From: Rickettsiales bacterium | GTDB lineage: Bacteria > Bacteroidota > Bacteroidia > Cytophagales > Cyclobacteriaceae | Length of the DNA: 64,000 nucleotides | Direction of reading: 5' to 3' | NCBI GenBank assembly: GCA_002729235.1 | Contig: PBTY01000081.1 | Span: 33,881-97,880, forward strand | Made by a program: the position numbers and the translations under genes | Part shown: positions 1 through 8,178 of the stretch, one piece after another | Position numbering within the stretch: position 1 is the stretch's first letter | Layout of the letters: each line of letters begins with the position of its first letter | The notes under the pieces: generated by a model | The model's database searches: none | Told to the model about the DNA's origin: nothing | The model's input: only the letters and a program-made list of their open reading frames with translations

Positions 1-2
1 AT

Positions 3-227
3 GAGCAAAATGCACAGAATAAGATGAAGTACCCCGGCATCTGGGGAGCGGATATGGTGAAGGCCGATATGCGCAACTTCTTTGGGAAGTTTAAGGATAC
101 GCTGGTATGGGTATTTTTTACCACTAAGGAGGCCGGAGAGCAGATGCTGGCGTACGATCCAGTGCCTGGTGGGTATGATGCCTGCTTTACCATTACTCCT
201 GAGACCAAATCCTGGTCGTTGGGTTGA
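3..227 (+). CDS. C-terminal fragment of an unidentified protein (5' end outside window)
   Basis: The reading frame is open to the left edge, so the in-frame ATG at 24 is not necessarily the start; the visible part is about 74 residues ending at the TGA before 228. It is rich in aromatic residues and contains a run reading as DTLVWVFFTTKEAG. I recognise no domain. A hairpin followed by T residues lies about 35 bases downstream, which fits the end of a transcription unit. It could be a short complete gene starting at 24, but a truncated longer gene is as likely. Confidence 0.5.
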   Translation, partial: EQNAQNKMKYPGIWGADMVKADMRNFFGKFKDTLVWVFFTTKEAGEQMLAYDPVPGGYDACFTITPETKSWSLG

Positions 228-259
228 TCAGGAATCGATAAAATTTTGATTGAGAGGAG

Positions 260-282
260 AGGCTGCGGTGGCGGTCTTTTTT
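260..282 (+). terminator. Probable rho-independent terminator
   Basis: A 7-bp stem (AGGCTGC with GCGGTCT, two G-U pairs) closes a GGTG loop and runs into six T residues. It follows the partial gene at the left edge. Confidence 0.5.
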
Positions 283-369
283 GTTGATTTGATGGATTGA
301 AGGGGTATATTTGAATATCGGATAATGTGCATGGTGCGTGTTAGCCGGTTGTTAGCTAGACCTTACTGC

Positions 370-972
370 ATGAACGAAAACTTCTTTTCTAAAAAGATGG
401 CTACTAAAACCAAGAGTGAACTGGAAGCTATTCTGAACAACAAAGGCAAATATCAAGAAGATGCACTTTTGGCAGCAACTTGGGAACTTGAAAAACGAGG
501 ATCCGAGGAGTACAAAGCTGTTGAACAAGAGATTATTGAACAAAAGTCTGAACGCGAAGAAAGGAAGAAAAAGGAATCAAATTACACTGACGATCCCAAC
601 GCTCCACAACTTTACCCTAAGTGGTCAATTTGGGTAATTTCTGTTTTGTTCACTCCCTTTATTGGAGGGATTATGATGGCCATGAACTTCAAGCGAACGG
701 AGAACAAAAAACAAATTCCAATTGTACTAACATTCTCCATCATTTTCACAGTGTTGGTTCTTGTTAGTGTGAACTACCTAAGATCAGAGTTCACTACATC
801 AACTAATTGGACAAACCTTTTTAATCTTTTTGGCGGAGCAGTCCTGAGTGAATATTTCTGGAAAAAGCAAATTGAAACAAATACGAAATACCGCAAAAGA
901 TCGCCGTTAATTCCGTTTATTATTTCAATAGCCGTAACTGCATTTTTCATTTGGGCGGCAACTCTGGAATAA
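370..972 (+). CDS. Hypothetical membrane protein with four predicted membrane segments
   Basis: The protein has about 200 residues from the ATG at 370. An upstream in-frame ATG at 325 would add 15 residues that look non-coding and lie in a motif-rich spacer, so 370 is preferred. The first third is charged and helical, with a KSELEAILNNKGKY region and an E/K-rich stretch. Hydrophobic segments follow: roughly SIWVISVLFTPFIGGIMMAM, IVLTFSIIFTVLVLVSVNYL, a weaker one around LFNLFGGAVL, and a C-terminal one around IPFIISIAVTAFFIWA. This suggests an inner-membrane protein with a cytoplasmic N-terminus. No family is recognised. It sits alone between long non-coding spacers, as in a gene cassette. 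Confidence 0.6.
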   Translation: MNENFFSKKMATKTKSELEAILNNKGKYQEDALLAATWELEKRGSEEYKAVEQEIIEQKSEREERKKKESNYTDDPNAPQLYPKWSIWVISVLFTPFIGGIMMAMNFKRTENKKQIPIVLTFSIIFTVLVLVSVNYLRSEFTTSTNWTNLFNLFGGAVLSEYFWKKQIETNTKYRKRSPLIPFIISIAVTAFFIWAATLE

Positions 973-1277
973 TGAAAATGGCTATAGGTAACAATCCCTA
1001 GCACAAATGAGCCAACTGTGATTTTACATACATCTGTGCAAACTTTACCGACCCGCGTAGGCCATGAAATTTGCCGCTGAGAAAGGTCTGTGCTTTCTAC
1101 TTACCGCATCTTGCAGGATTCATCTTTCTAGACGCAATGGTTATCTGATGCTCTGAATGCACCTCCTTGCCGGGTACGGACAGATTCATTAGTTTTATCT
1201 GAACTTGCCAGGTTTGGGGCCGGGCCGCATAGGCGCACTCCTACTAGCTTAGCGTTGTGCTTCATTAGTCTACCCTC
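973..1277 (+). other. Non-coding spacer with cassette-like terminal inverted motifs
   Basis: About 305 bases without a plausible gene, more GC-rich than the flanking genes. AGCACAA at 1000-1006 is the inverted complement of TTGTGCT at 1255-1261, so the ends of the spacer can pair. The next spacer downstream also begins with AAGCACAAC just after the stop codon of its gene. A TTAGCGTTGTGC box lies at its right end. The internal part shows no long perfect hairpin that I can find. Confidence 0.4.
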
Positions 1278-2165
1278 ATGAAAGTGCTTTTTAACTCTAT
1301 AATTCTACTATTACTAACCTCTTGTATTCAGCCACAAGAAAACGAATTGTCGATGATCAAATTCTATAAGACAGTAAATAACCAAATCCACTATTGGGAA
1401 ACATGGGACAATGAAGGCCAGTTTGCTACTGTTCACTGGGGGATTGTGGGACAAACAGGAGATAACAAGACAGTTCACTCCAGCCTTTTTAAGAACTACA
1501 AAAAGAAGGTTCAAGAAGAAATTGATAAGAGAATCACCGAGGGGTATATGAACTTTGATAACATGGACATAGTCTTTTTGGAAGTTGTCTACCAGATCGA
1601 AGGTATGGGAACGGGAGAGGATCTTGAAAAACGTCACGAACTTGAGAATAGGCTTAACGAACTTCTTGGTTGGGCCGGCTTAGGTCATGTAGGTGGTGGA
1701 AGTATTGGATCTGGAACTATGGAAGTAGGTTGTGAAGTGGTGAACTACGAAATAGCATATAATTTGATTCAACATGATTTGAAGGATACAAAGTTTCAGG
1801 ACTATTTGGAAATCAGAGCATTGGACTACCAAACTCCTAACATCGCATCTTTGGAAGAATTATTAATTGACATTCCTCATGAAGTGATTAATATTCATGT
1901 AATTGAACCAGAAAACATTGATGAAAGAATTTCTGCTGTTGGAATTATTTATGCGAACACTATAGGAGTTAAAGAAGCCTCAATAGAATTTATTCCCAAT
2001 GACACTCCTCCGTCTAATGAAGAGGTTCTTTCGTGGATTTGGACATTTAGACCAGACTTAGGAACTCAAATTTTAACTCATCAGATTAACCCTGAATTCA
2101 AGAAGTTAATTGAATCTTATACCGGAGGAAAGATGAGCGAATTTTGGGACTATATGAGTCAATAA
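1278..2165 (+). CDS. Lipoprotein with a WGR-like domain
   Basis: The 295-residue protein starts at ATG 1278 with a lipoprotein signal (hydrophobic stretch ending LLLLTSC, lipidated Cys at residue 16). Residues about 26-90 resemble a WGR domain: an FYKTVNN strand, then VHWGIVGQTG, where the family has RWGRIG, then a helix rich in lysine and glutamate. WGR domains are best known as nucleic-acid-binding or regulatory modules beside PARP and MolR proteins. A lipid-anchored one would sit in the envelope, so its role here must differ. The remainder, from about residue 130 (a Gly-rich GGGSIGSG stretch followed by EVGCEVVNYEIAY), is unrecognised. It occupies an isolated position between two cassette-like spacers and may be an immunity or accessory protein. 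Confidence 0.6.
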   Translation: MKVLFNSIILLLLTSCIQPQENELSMIKFYKTVNNQIHYWETWDNEGQFATVHWGIVGQTGDNKTVHSSLFKNYKKKVQEEIDKRITEGYMNFDNMDIVFLEVVYQIEGMGTGEDLEKRHELENRLNELLGWAGLGHVGGGSIGSGTMEVGCEVVNYEIAYNLIQHDLKDTKFQDYLEIRALDYQTPNIASLEELLIDIPHEVINIHVIEPENIDERISAVGIIYANTIGVKEASIEFIPNDTPPSNEEVLSWIWTFRPDLGTQILTHQINPEFKKLIESYTGGKMSEFWDYMSQ

Positions 2166-2316
2166 CGAAAGCACAACAAATACTACTACCCATAAGCTAA
2201 CAGATCTATTTGCAATGACTGGTGCTATCCGATACTTTTATAGAAATTTGAAAGTCCAGCTTACGGATGATAGTTAGGCGTGGAGCATTAGTAAAAAAGA
2301 AATATAGTGATTTGAA
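2166..2316 (+). other. Short cassette-like spacer with a GTTRRRY box
   Basis: It begins with GCACAAC (2171-2177), the motif also found near the start of the previous spacer, and ends with GTTAGGC (2273-2279), which matches the GTTRRRY core of integron attC sites. Inner boxes TAAGCT (2193-2198) and AGCTTA (2258-2263) are inverted complements. The RYYYAAC partner box is not a clean match, so a true attC site is not demonstrated. Confidence 0.35.
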
Positions 2317-2355
2317 TTGAACCTAAGCTCATATAGATTGGACGAAAACATCTTA

Positions 2356-2583
2356 ATGAAGAATCTGTATAAACATTCGATTGAAAACATTGAGGAGACT
2401 TACAAAGAGTTGTATTCTGATCTTGCATGGAAGGAAAATACAGATAAGTATTCGAAGGCGATAACTTTCCAAGCGATCGTAGAGTCACTGGTAAAGTTGA
2501 AGATGATTAACCTCTCAGTGGATAAGATATATCCCACCAATAAAGGCTCACATGAATTTTATGCGGTTCTTAAGAGGGTTTAA
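2356..2583 (+). CDS. Small hypothetical protein
   Basis: A 75-residue protein from ATG 2356, or 88 residues if a TTG at 2317 is used; the frame has a stop just before 2311. Composition is mixed and helical with no signal peptide or membrane segment. The segment ITFQAIVESLVKLKMINL followed by TNKGSHEFYAVL looks like a small helix-strand fold, possibly a winged-helix type, but I cannot assign it. It is the third small isolated gene of the left-edge accessory stretch. Confidence 0.45.
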   Translation: MKNLYKHSIENIEETYKELYSDLAWKENTDKYSKAITFQAIVESLVKLKMINLSVDKIYPTNKGSHEFYAVLKRV

Positions 2584-2705
2584 TAAAATCGATAACATAT
2601 ACAAATGACTTTTGTAAGGATTTACGGAAACTTTTGAAATAATTAATCTGCTAAGGTCTCACTAGCTTTATATAAACAGCCACTGGCGATGTTTACCCAT
2701 CGTCA

Positions 2706-4613
2706 ATGAATAACCAAAAAATGGGAGACCATATAATCAACCCCGGCGCTGGTGATGATGCGAGACTTCACTTTATAAGTCATTTGTTGAGTGACATCAA
2801 CAGCCTGGAGTACATGCTTCAGAATCGTCTCATAGAAGATGACGTTATAAGAGTAGGGGCAGAGCAAGAACTTTGCCTGGTCAATGATCATTGGCGTCCA
2901 GCAAAAAAGGCCCTGGAAGTGCTTGAAAGTATAAACGATCCTCATTTCACTTCGGAGTTGGCTTTGTACAATGCAGAAATCAACCTGGATCCATTGACCT
3001 TCGAGGGTGATGCCTTCTCCAAAATGGAGAAGCAATTGAGGGCTTTACTTCAGAAAGCAGAGGTAGCTGCCACAGAAAACGATTTAAGCATTATCCTTAC
3101 AGGAATTTTACCAACCATCTCCAAGCATGAGTTGGATCTGGAGTACATGACACCCTCACCTCGGTATCATGCCATCAATAATCTTTTGACGGGCGTTTTA
3201 GGAAGTGATTTTAGAATGCATTTTACAGGCGTGGATGAGTTATCAATAGCTCACAATTCCATGATGTTTGAGGCGTGTAATACAAGCTTTCAGATGCACT
3301 TACAAATCAACCCTGGAGATTTTGAGCAAGCCTATAACTGGTCTCAGGTAATCGCTGGTCCGGTACTGGGGATATGTGCCAATTCACCTTTATTGTTGGG
3401 AAATGAGTTGTGGAGTGAGACACGAATTGCACTTTTTCAACAGAGCATCGATACGCGCAAGATATCACGCTATCAGAACAGGCAACAAGCCAGAGTGGCG
3501 TTTGGTAGTAGTTGGGTAAAAGGTAGTGTTGCAGACTTTTACAAAAAGGAGATTTCTAAGTACCGGATTCTGCTGACCAAAACCATAGAAGAGTATTCCA
3601 TGCAGGAGTTGGAAGGAGGTAAGGTGCCAAAATTGAGTGCGCTGAATTTGCACAATGGTACCATCTACAGGTGGAACAGGCCTTGTTATGGAGTGAGTGA
3701 TGGTAAACCCCATATTCGCATTGAAAATCGATACATTCCTGCTGGACCGACAGTGGCAGATGAGCTGGCCAATTTTGCTTTTTGGGCTGGGCTGATGATG
3801 GGTAGACCAACGGAATACAATGACCCTTCGGCCTTAATGGATTTTGAAGATGTCAAGTCCAACTTCATCAAAGCTGCCCGGTATGGTACAGACGTACTGC
3901 TCAATTGGATGGGTCGCAAAGTGACGTTGAAGCAATTGGTGTTGGATGAATTGCTACCAATGGCACAAGCTGGATTGAAACGAATGAACATTGATTCAGC
4001 TGATATTGATCGATATCTCGAAATCATAAGAGGGCGTGCTTTAAGTCATACCGGATCGGAATGGATTACGAAAAATTATCGCTTACTTAAAAGAAAACTT
4101 AAGACAGATGATGCTTTGATCCTTTTGACAAAAGCATTGCATAGGAATCAAAAGGAGTATGATACGGTAAGCGAATGGACTGATATTGAAGATCATAGTA
4201 CTGATAGTTCTAAAGTGACCAATGTGAGGCACTTGATGAGTACCACTTTGGTTACTGCTGATAGTTCTGACTCAGCTTTATTGACATTGCAGTATATGAA
4301 ATGGAATAATATTCATCATCTACCTGTCGTCAATAGAAAAGAAGTGTTGGTTGGGTTAATCACCTGGACCCATTTAACAGAGCATTGGGATACGGATTAT
4401 CTGGAAGATCACTCCCTATCAGCAGCGGATATTATGATTAGAGATATTATTACGGTTAATAATACGGCTTCCATCGGACATGCAGTATCGTTGATGCAAA
4501 ACAATGATATTGGCTGCTTACCGGTCATGCAAGAAGGTCATTTGGTTGGTATTCTAACAGCAAAAGATTTGACACATTTTGAGAATGGCAGAGATCAAAA
4601 TACCGGCAGTTGA
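2706..4613 (+). CDS. Glutamate-cysteine ligase-like (GCS2 family) protein fused to two CBS domains
   Basis: The 635-residue protein carries a carboxylate-amine ligase domain of the GCS2/YbdK type (about residues 45-470). The signature VGAEQEL at 50-56 and a later acidic/aromatic core (HNGTIYRWNRPCYG, HIRIENRYIPAGPT) hold the metal and nucleotide site. After a linker come two CBS motifs at about 500-555 and 570-625 (IHHLPVVN, IGCLPVM), which in other proteins bind adenosyl nucleotides and gate activity. The reaction is ATP-dependent joining of glutamate to an amine; the true acceptor is unknown, and glutathione synthesis is only one option. Its end overlaps the next gene, an aspartoacylase-like hydrolase, so the two are probably translated together and may act on one gamma-glutamyl or acyl-amino-acid metabolite. 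Confidence 0.85.
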   Translation: MNNQKMGDHIINPGAGDDARLHFISHLLSDINSLEYMLQNRLIEDDVIRVGAEQELCLVNDHWRPAKKALEVLESINDPHFTSELALYNAEINLDPLTFEGDAFSKMEKQLRALLQKAEVAATENDLSIILTGILPTISKHELDLEYMTPSPRYHAINNLLTGVLGSDFRMHFTGVDELSIAHNSMMFEACNTSFQMHLQINPGDFEQAYNWSQVIAGPVLGICANSPLLLGNELWSETRIALFQQSIDTRKISRYQNRQQARVAFGSSWVKGSVADFYKKEISKYRILLTKTIEEYSMQELEGGKVPKLSALNLHNGTIYRWNRPCYGVSDGKPHIRIENRYIPAGPTVADELANFAFWAGLMMGRPTEYNDPSALMDFEDVKSNFIKAARYGTDVLLNWMGRKVTLKQLVLDELLPMAQAGLKRMNIDSADIDRYLEIIRGRALSHTGSEWITKNYRLLKRKLKTDDALILLTKALHRNQKEYDTVSEWTDIEDHSTDSSKVTNVRHLMSTTLVTADSSDSALLTLQYMKWNNIHHLPVVNRKEVLVGLITWTHLTEHWDTDYLEDHSLSAADIMIRDIITVNNTASIGHAVSLMQNNDIGCLPVMQEGHLVGILTAKDLTHFENGRDQNTGS

Positions 4614-5805
4614 AGAGACCATTGAAGTAGATAGAATCATTGGTAATCTGGAGGGACCCGAAGATGGGCCGTTGGTTATCTTTTTTGGAGGTATTCATGG
4701 GAATGAACCATCTGGCGTTTACGCGTTGCAGGAGGTGCTTCAAGAAATTGAAAGGGATAAATTAGAACTCCATGGAAGTGTACTTGCTATATCCGGTAAT
4801 TTATGGGCTCTTGAGCATTCTCAACGGTATGAGACCACTGACTTGAATCGACTTTGGACCAGGGATCGTGTGGAGAATCTGCGGTTAAATGGAATAAAAT
4901 ATGCAACAGAAGATGAACGTCAGCAGCAGCAGCTATTTGAATTGATTGATACGGTGTTGGAGGGAGACAAGGGGCCACTGTATTTCTTTGACTTGCACAC
5001 TACATCTGCACATACAGCTCCATTCATTACGGTAAATGACAGCTTACTCAATAGACGATTTACAAAGCAATACCCAGTTCCTCTGATTTTGGGTATCGAA
5101 GAATATTTGGAAGGACCCCTTTTGAGTTATATCAACGAATTAGGGTATGTTTCTTTTGGTTTTGAGGGCGGTCAGCATGATTCATTAGAAGCAATCAAAA
5201 ACCATAAGGTCTTCATCTATTTGTCTCTTGTGTTTGCTGGAGTGCTTGATAAATCTCAGGTTCCTTTTAGTGACTACATGCACTACCTACAAAGTATCAA
5301 TCCTTTACCGGGTTCATTTTATGAGATTTATGACCGTCATGAAATCCAAAAGGAGGAGCGGTTCGAAATGCTTCCCGGATTCACCAATTTTCAGCAAGTG
5401 TCTCAAGGAACTGTTATTGCAAAAAGCAATGGTCAGGACCTTGTAGTGGAGAAAGACTCTTTGTTGTTTATGCCCTTGTATCAGAATCAGGGAGATGATG
5501 GTTTTTTCTTGATTCGAAGCATTCCCACAGTACTGTTATGGCTTTCTGCTTTGTTGAGAAAAATTAAAGTGGATCGCATTTTTCTACTGTTGCCGGGAGT
5601 GTCATGGCACTCCTCAGAAAAAGAGGCCATGTCGGTAAATCTTAAAATTGCCAGGTGGGTAGCTCGTGAGCTTTTTCACTTGTTTGGCTACCGAAGTAAA
5701 AAATATGATCAGAATTACTTGTTGATCAGTAACCGGGAAACCAAATCCCGTACCCCAGAGTATCGATTTGAAGATTGGTATGATGGTCGGTTTGCTGCTA
5801 AGTAA
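4585..5805 (+). CDS. Succinylglutamate desuccinylase/aspartoacylase family zinc hydrolase
   Basis: The protein has 406 residues from ATG 4585; a TTG six bases upstream is possible. It overlaps the preceding ligase by 29 bases. Zinc ligands of the M14-like AstE/AspA fold are visible: GGIHGNEPSG supplies H38 and E41, and DLHTTS supplies H138. DLNRLW (86-91) matches the substrate-carboxylate-binding segment. The C-terminal half (from about 270) is longer than in AstE and contains a hydrophobic stretch around LLWLSALLRKIKVDRIFLLL. It would hydrolyse an N-acyl or peptide bond at an acidic amino acid. Coupling to the GCS2-CBS ligase suggests a build-and-trim pair rather than arginine catabolism, since no other ast genes are present. 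Confidence 0.8.
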   Translation: MAEIKIPAVEETIEVDRIIGNLEGPEDGPLVIFFGGIHGNEPSGVYALQEVLQEIERDKLELHGSVLAISGNLWALEHSQRYETTDLNRLWTRDRVENLRLNGIKYATEDERQQQQLFELIDTVLEGDKGPLYFFDLHTTSAHTAPFITVNDSLLNRRFTKQYPVPLILGIEEYLEGPLLSYINELGYVSFGFEGGQHDSLEAIKNHKVFIYLSLVFAGVLDKSQVPFSDYMHYLQSINPLPGSFYEIYDRHEIQKEERFEMLPGFTNFQQVSQGTVIAKSNGQDLVVEKDSLLFMPLYQNQGDDGFFLIRSIPTVLLWLSALLRKIKVDRIFLLLPGVSWHSSEKEAMSVNLKIARWVARELFHLFGYRSKKYDQNYLLISNRETKSRTPEYRFEDWYDGRFAAK

Positions 5806-5834
5806 GACATGTGAAAAATGGCTATTATTGTTTT

Positions 5835-6407
5835 ATGCTTCAGCGCCTAGTAGAAATAGTGTTCTCCAGGGTTTCTTTGAATCAACAGGACGTCCAAATG
5901 ATAGAAGATGCTTTTGAAGAAATCACCTACCCTAAGAACATTATAATAGAGTCTGAAGGGAAGGTGCCGAAGTATTTGTATTTCATTGTATCAGGTTATT
6001 TACGACTATATTTTTATCGAGATGGTGAACAGGTAACTACTCACATCAATTGTCCTCCAGGCTTTTTCACGGCATATGCTCATTTTGTGAATGGTACTAT
6101 TTCCGATGAAAATGTGGAGTGCATTACGGACTGTGAACTGTTGCGAATTTCTAAGGTAAAATTGGATCAGTTGATGCGGGAATCCGAAGCAATGAAACAG
6201 TTTAGTTTGAAGGTTTTTCAGGAGGCCACTTTGTACAATGAAAGTCGATCCCGCGAACTAGCTACATTAAATGCGGAGGAGCGTTATTTGAAATTGATGG
6301 ACAACTACCCTGACATGATCAGGCATGTTCCGCTTCAATACATTGCCTCATTTTTAGGTATGAATCCGAAAAGTTTGAGTCGAATACGTAAGCAATTGAT
6401 TAGGTAA
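5835..6407 (+). CDS. Crp/Fnr-family transcriptional regulator
   Basis: The protein has about 190 residues from ATG 5835; a GTG at 5811 would add 8. The N-terminal cyclic-nucleotide-binding-like beta-roll includes GKVPKYLYFIVSGYLRLYF, the usual strand pair of the family. A dimerisation helix follows, then a short C-terminal helix-turn-helix around YIASFLGMNPKSLSRIRKQL. The phosphate-binding cassette of true cAMP receptors (RxS) is not evident, so the ligand is unknown. It sits 60 bases upstream of an NAD-dependent reductase gene on the same strand, a common pairing in Bacteroidota where such regulators act on their neighbour. That regulatory link is inference. Confidence 0.85.
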   Translation: MLQRLVEIVFSRVSLNQQDVQMIEDAFEEITYPKNIIIESEGKVPKYLYFIVSGYLRLYFYRDGEQVTTHINCPPGFFTAYAHFVNGTISDENVECITDCELLRISKVKLDQLMRESEAMKQFSLKVFQEATLYNESRSRELATLNAEERYLKLMDNYPDMIRHVPLQYIASFLGMNPKSLSRIRKQLIR

Positions 6408-6467
6408 CATTTGTGAAGTGTATTTGAAAACCAGTTAATCAATTTTGATCCTATAAATAATCATAGG

Positions 6468-7478
6468 ATGAAAAATAGATCATTGGTAACTGGTGCAAAT
6501 GGCCATCTCGGAAATAATTTGGTTCGATTGCTATTACAACAGGGAGAAACAGTTCGAGCTTCTGTGCGCAACTTGAATAACAAATCTCCTTTTGTAGGAT
6601 TAGACTGTGAATTGGTAAAGGCAGATATTACCGACAAGCGTTCCTTAACTCATGCACTGGAGGGAGTTGAAACCTTTTATTCGGTAGGAGCGGCGTTTAA
6701 ATTGTGGGCAAAGGATCCGAAGCGTGAGATTTATCAAGTAAATATGCATGGCATCCGAAATACCATTGAAGCGGCAGCGGAAGCTGGTGTGAAGAAAATG
6801 GTGTATGTCAGCTCCATTGCTGCGCTCGATTATACGAATCTACCCACAAAGGAGGATTTTGGTTATAATCTAGATCGTCGAAACTGGTATTACAATTCTA
6901 AAAATGACGGAGAAAAACTGGCTTTTGAGTTAGCTGAAAAGCACGATATTCATTTGGTTTCAGTTCTTCCTTCTGCGATGATAGGAGGAGAGGCTTTTGC
7001 TCCTTTGAATGTTTCATACAACATCATCAAACTCATTCTGAATAATGAAATTCCTGTAGATACGAAAATTACCCTCAACTGGGTAGATGTAAAGGATGTT
7101 GCCATGGGTTGTATGCTTGCAGCAGAGAAAGGTAAGAGTGGAGAGCGTTATATTCTTGCCAATGAGCAATGCATGTCCATCACGGAAACGACCAAAATTG
7201 CTGCTGAGCTCTTTCCTGAACTGAAATTGAAAATTCCCGGTGCATTACCGAAACCTATTCTGTACACGGTAGCTGGTTTGATGGAGCTTACTGCTCGAAT
7301 ACAAAACAAGCCACCGATGCTTACTCGTAATGACATTGCTATGTTTTCAGGTCTTCAGCAAAATTTCGATATCTCCAAAGCGCGAGAGGAATTGGGTTTT
7401 GATCCAAAGTCACCAAAACAGATAGTGGTAGAAGCCATGCAGTATTTAAAAGAACATGAGGAGTTGTCGATTGGGTGA
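6468..7478 (+). CDS. NAD(P)-dependent epimerase/dehydratase (dihydroflavonol-reductase-like extended SDR)
   Basis: The 336-residue extended short-chain dehydrogenase has an N-terminal dinucleotide motif TGANGHLG at about residues 8-15 and an ADITD acidic turn. VSSIAALD supplies the catalytic serine region and YYNSK the Tyr-xxx-Lys pair. The architecture matches the dihydroflavonol-4-reductase/3-beta-HSD-like group, which reduces small aldehydes and ketones in many bacteria. The natural substrate cannot be read from sequence. Upstream lies a near match to the -7 motif (CAATTTTG at about 6441-6448). It converges directly on the response regulator gene, with one base between stop codons and no terminator visible. 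Confidence 0.85.
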   Translation: MKNRSLVTGANGHLGNNLVRLLLQQGETVRASVRNLNNKSPFVGLDCELVKADITDKRSLTHALEGVETFYSVGAAFKLWAKDPKREIYQVNMHGIRNTIEAAAEAGVKKMVYVSSIAALDYTNLPTKEDFGYNLDRRNWYYNSKNDGEKLAFELAEKHDIHLVSVLPSAMIGGEAFAPLNVSYNIIKLILNNEIPVDTKITLNWVDVKDVAMGCMLAAEKGKSGERYILANEQCMSITETTKIAAELFPELKLKIPGALPKPILYTVAGLMELTARIQNKPPMLTRNDIAMFSGLQQNFDISKAREELGFDPKSPKQIVVEAMQYLKEHEELSIG

Positions 7479-7479
7479 T

Positions 7480-8178
7480 TTAGCTCATCACTAGTTTATA
7501 TCCCACACCTCTCAAATTGATCAGATTGGCAGATGGCTCATGGTCCAGGTATTTTCTTAATCTCGAGATGAATACATCCATGCTTCTTGAATTGAAGAAG
7601 GAATCATCTCCCCAAACATTGAGAAGTATACTCGATTTGGAAAGTAGTTTGTTTGGGTTTTGGCAGAAGAGTTTCAATAGCTCAGCTTCCCTTGCAGTCA
7701 TCTTGTGTTGAACTGAATTGCTGGTTAAGGTGAGTTGTAGGCTGTCGAAAAGGCTTTGACCAATCTCGAACAATACTTGTTCTGATTGAGATGGTTCATC
7801 TGCCAGACGCTCTCTACTTAACAGTGCATGCATCCGAATCAATAACTCTTCCATGGCGAAAGGCTTTCTTAGATAATCGTTCCCACCGGATTCGAAACCC
7901 TTGACTACATCAGATGATTTGATTTTAGCCGTGAGGAATAGTATTGGAGTTGTTCGATCAGTGTTGCGAATAGTTTTGGCAACATCAAAACCATTGACCT
8001 TAGGCATCATCACATCAAGAATGATCAATTTGGGAGTGTTGGCATAGAAAGATTTCAATGCTTCTTCACCATTGGAGCAATGAATGACCTCATAACCTGT
8101 TTGTTCAAGGTTGTCTTTGATGAGCATTGCTAATGTAGGTTCGTCTTCCACCAACAGAATTTTTCTAGAGCTAGTCAT
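7480..8178 (-). CDS. OmpR-family response regulator
   Basis: The 232-residue protein has a receiver domain in residues 1-125 with acidic pocket E11-D12-E13, phospho-acceptor D55 (LIILDVMMPK) and the conserved lysine in YLRKPF. A winged-helix DNA-binding domain occupies about 140-230 (MTAREAELLKLF and a VFISRLRKYL recognition helix). Its start codon overlaps the stop of the upstream histidine kinase as TGATG, so the two are translationally coupled and form one two-component system. The target is not shown, but the divergent TlpA-like gene is the nearest candidate. Confidence 0.93.
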   Translation of the reverse strand: MTSSRKILLVEDEPTLAMLIKDNLEQTGYEVIHCSNGEEALKSFYANTPKLIILDVMMPKVNGFDVAKTIRNTDRTTPILFLTAKIKSSDVVKGFESGGNDYLRKPFAMEELLIRMHALLSRERLADEPSQSEQVLFEIGQSLFDSLQLTLTSNSVQHKMTAREAELLKLFCQNPNKLLSKSSILLNVWGDDSFFNSRSMDVFISRLRKYLDHEPSANLINLRGVGYKLVMS

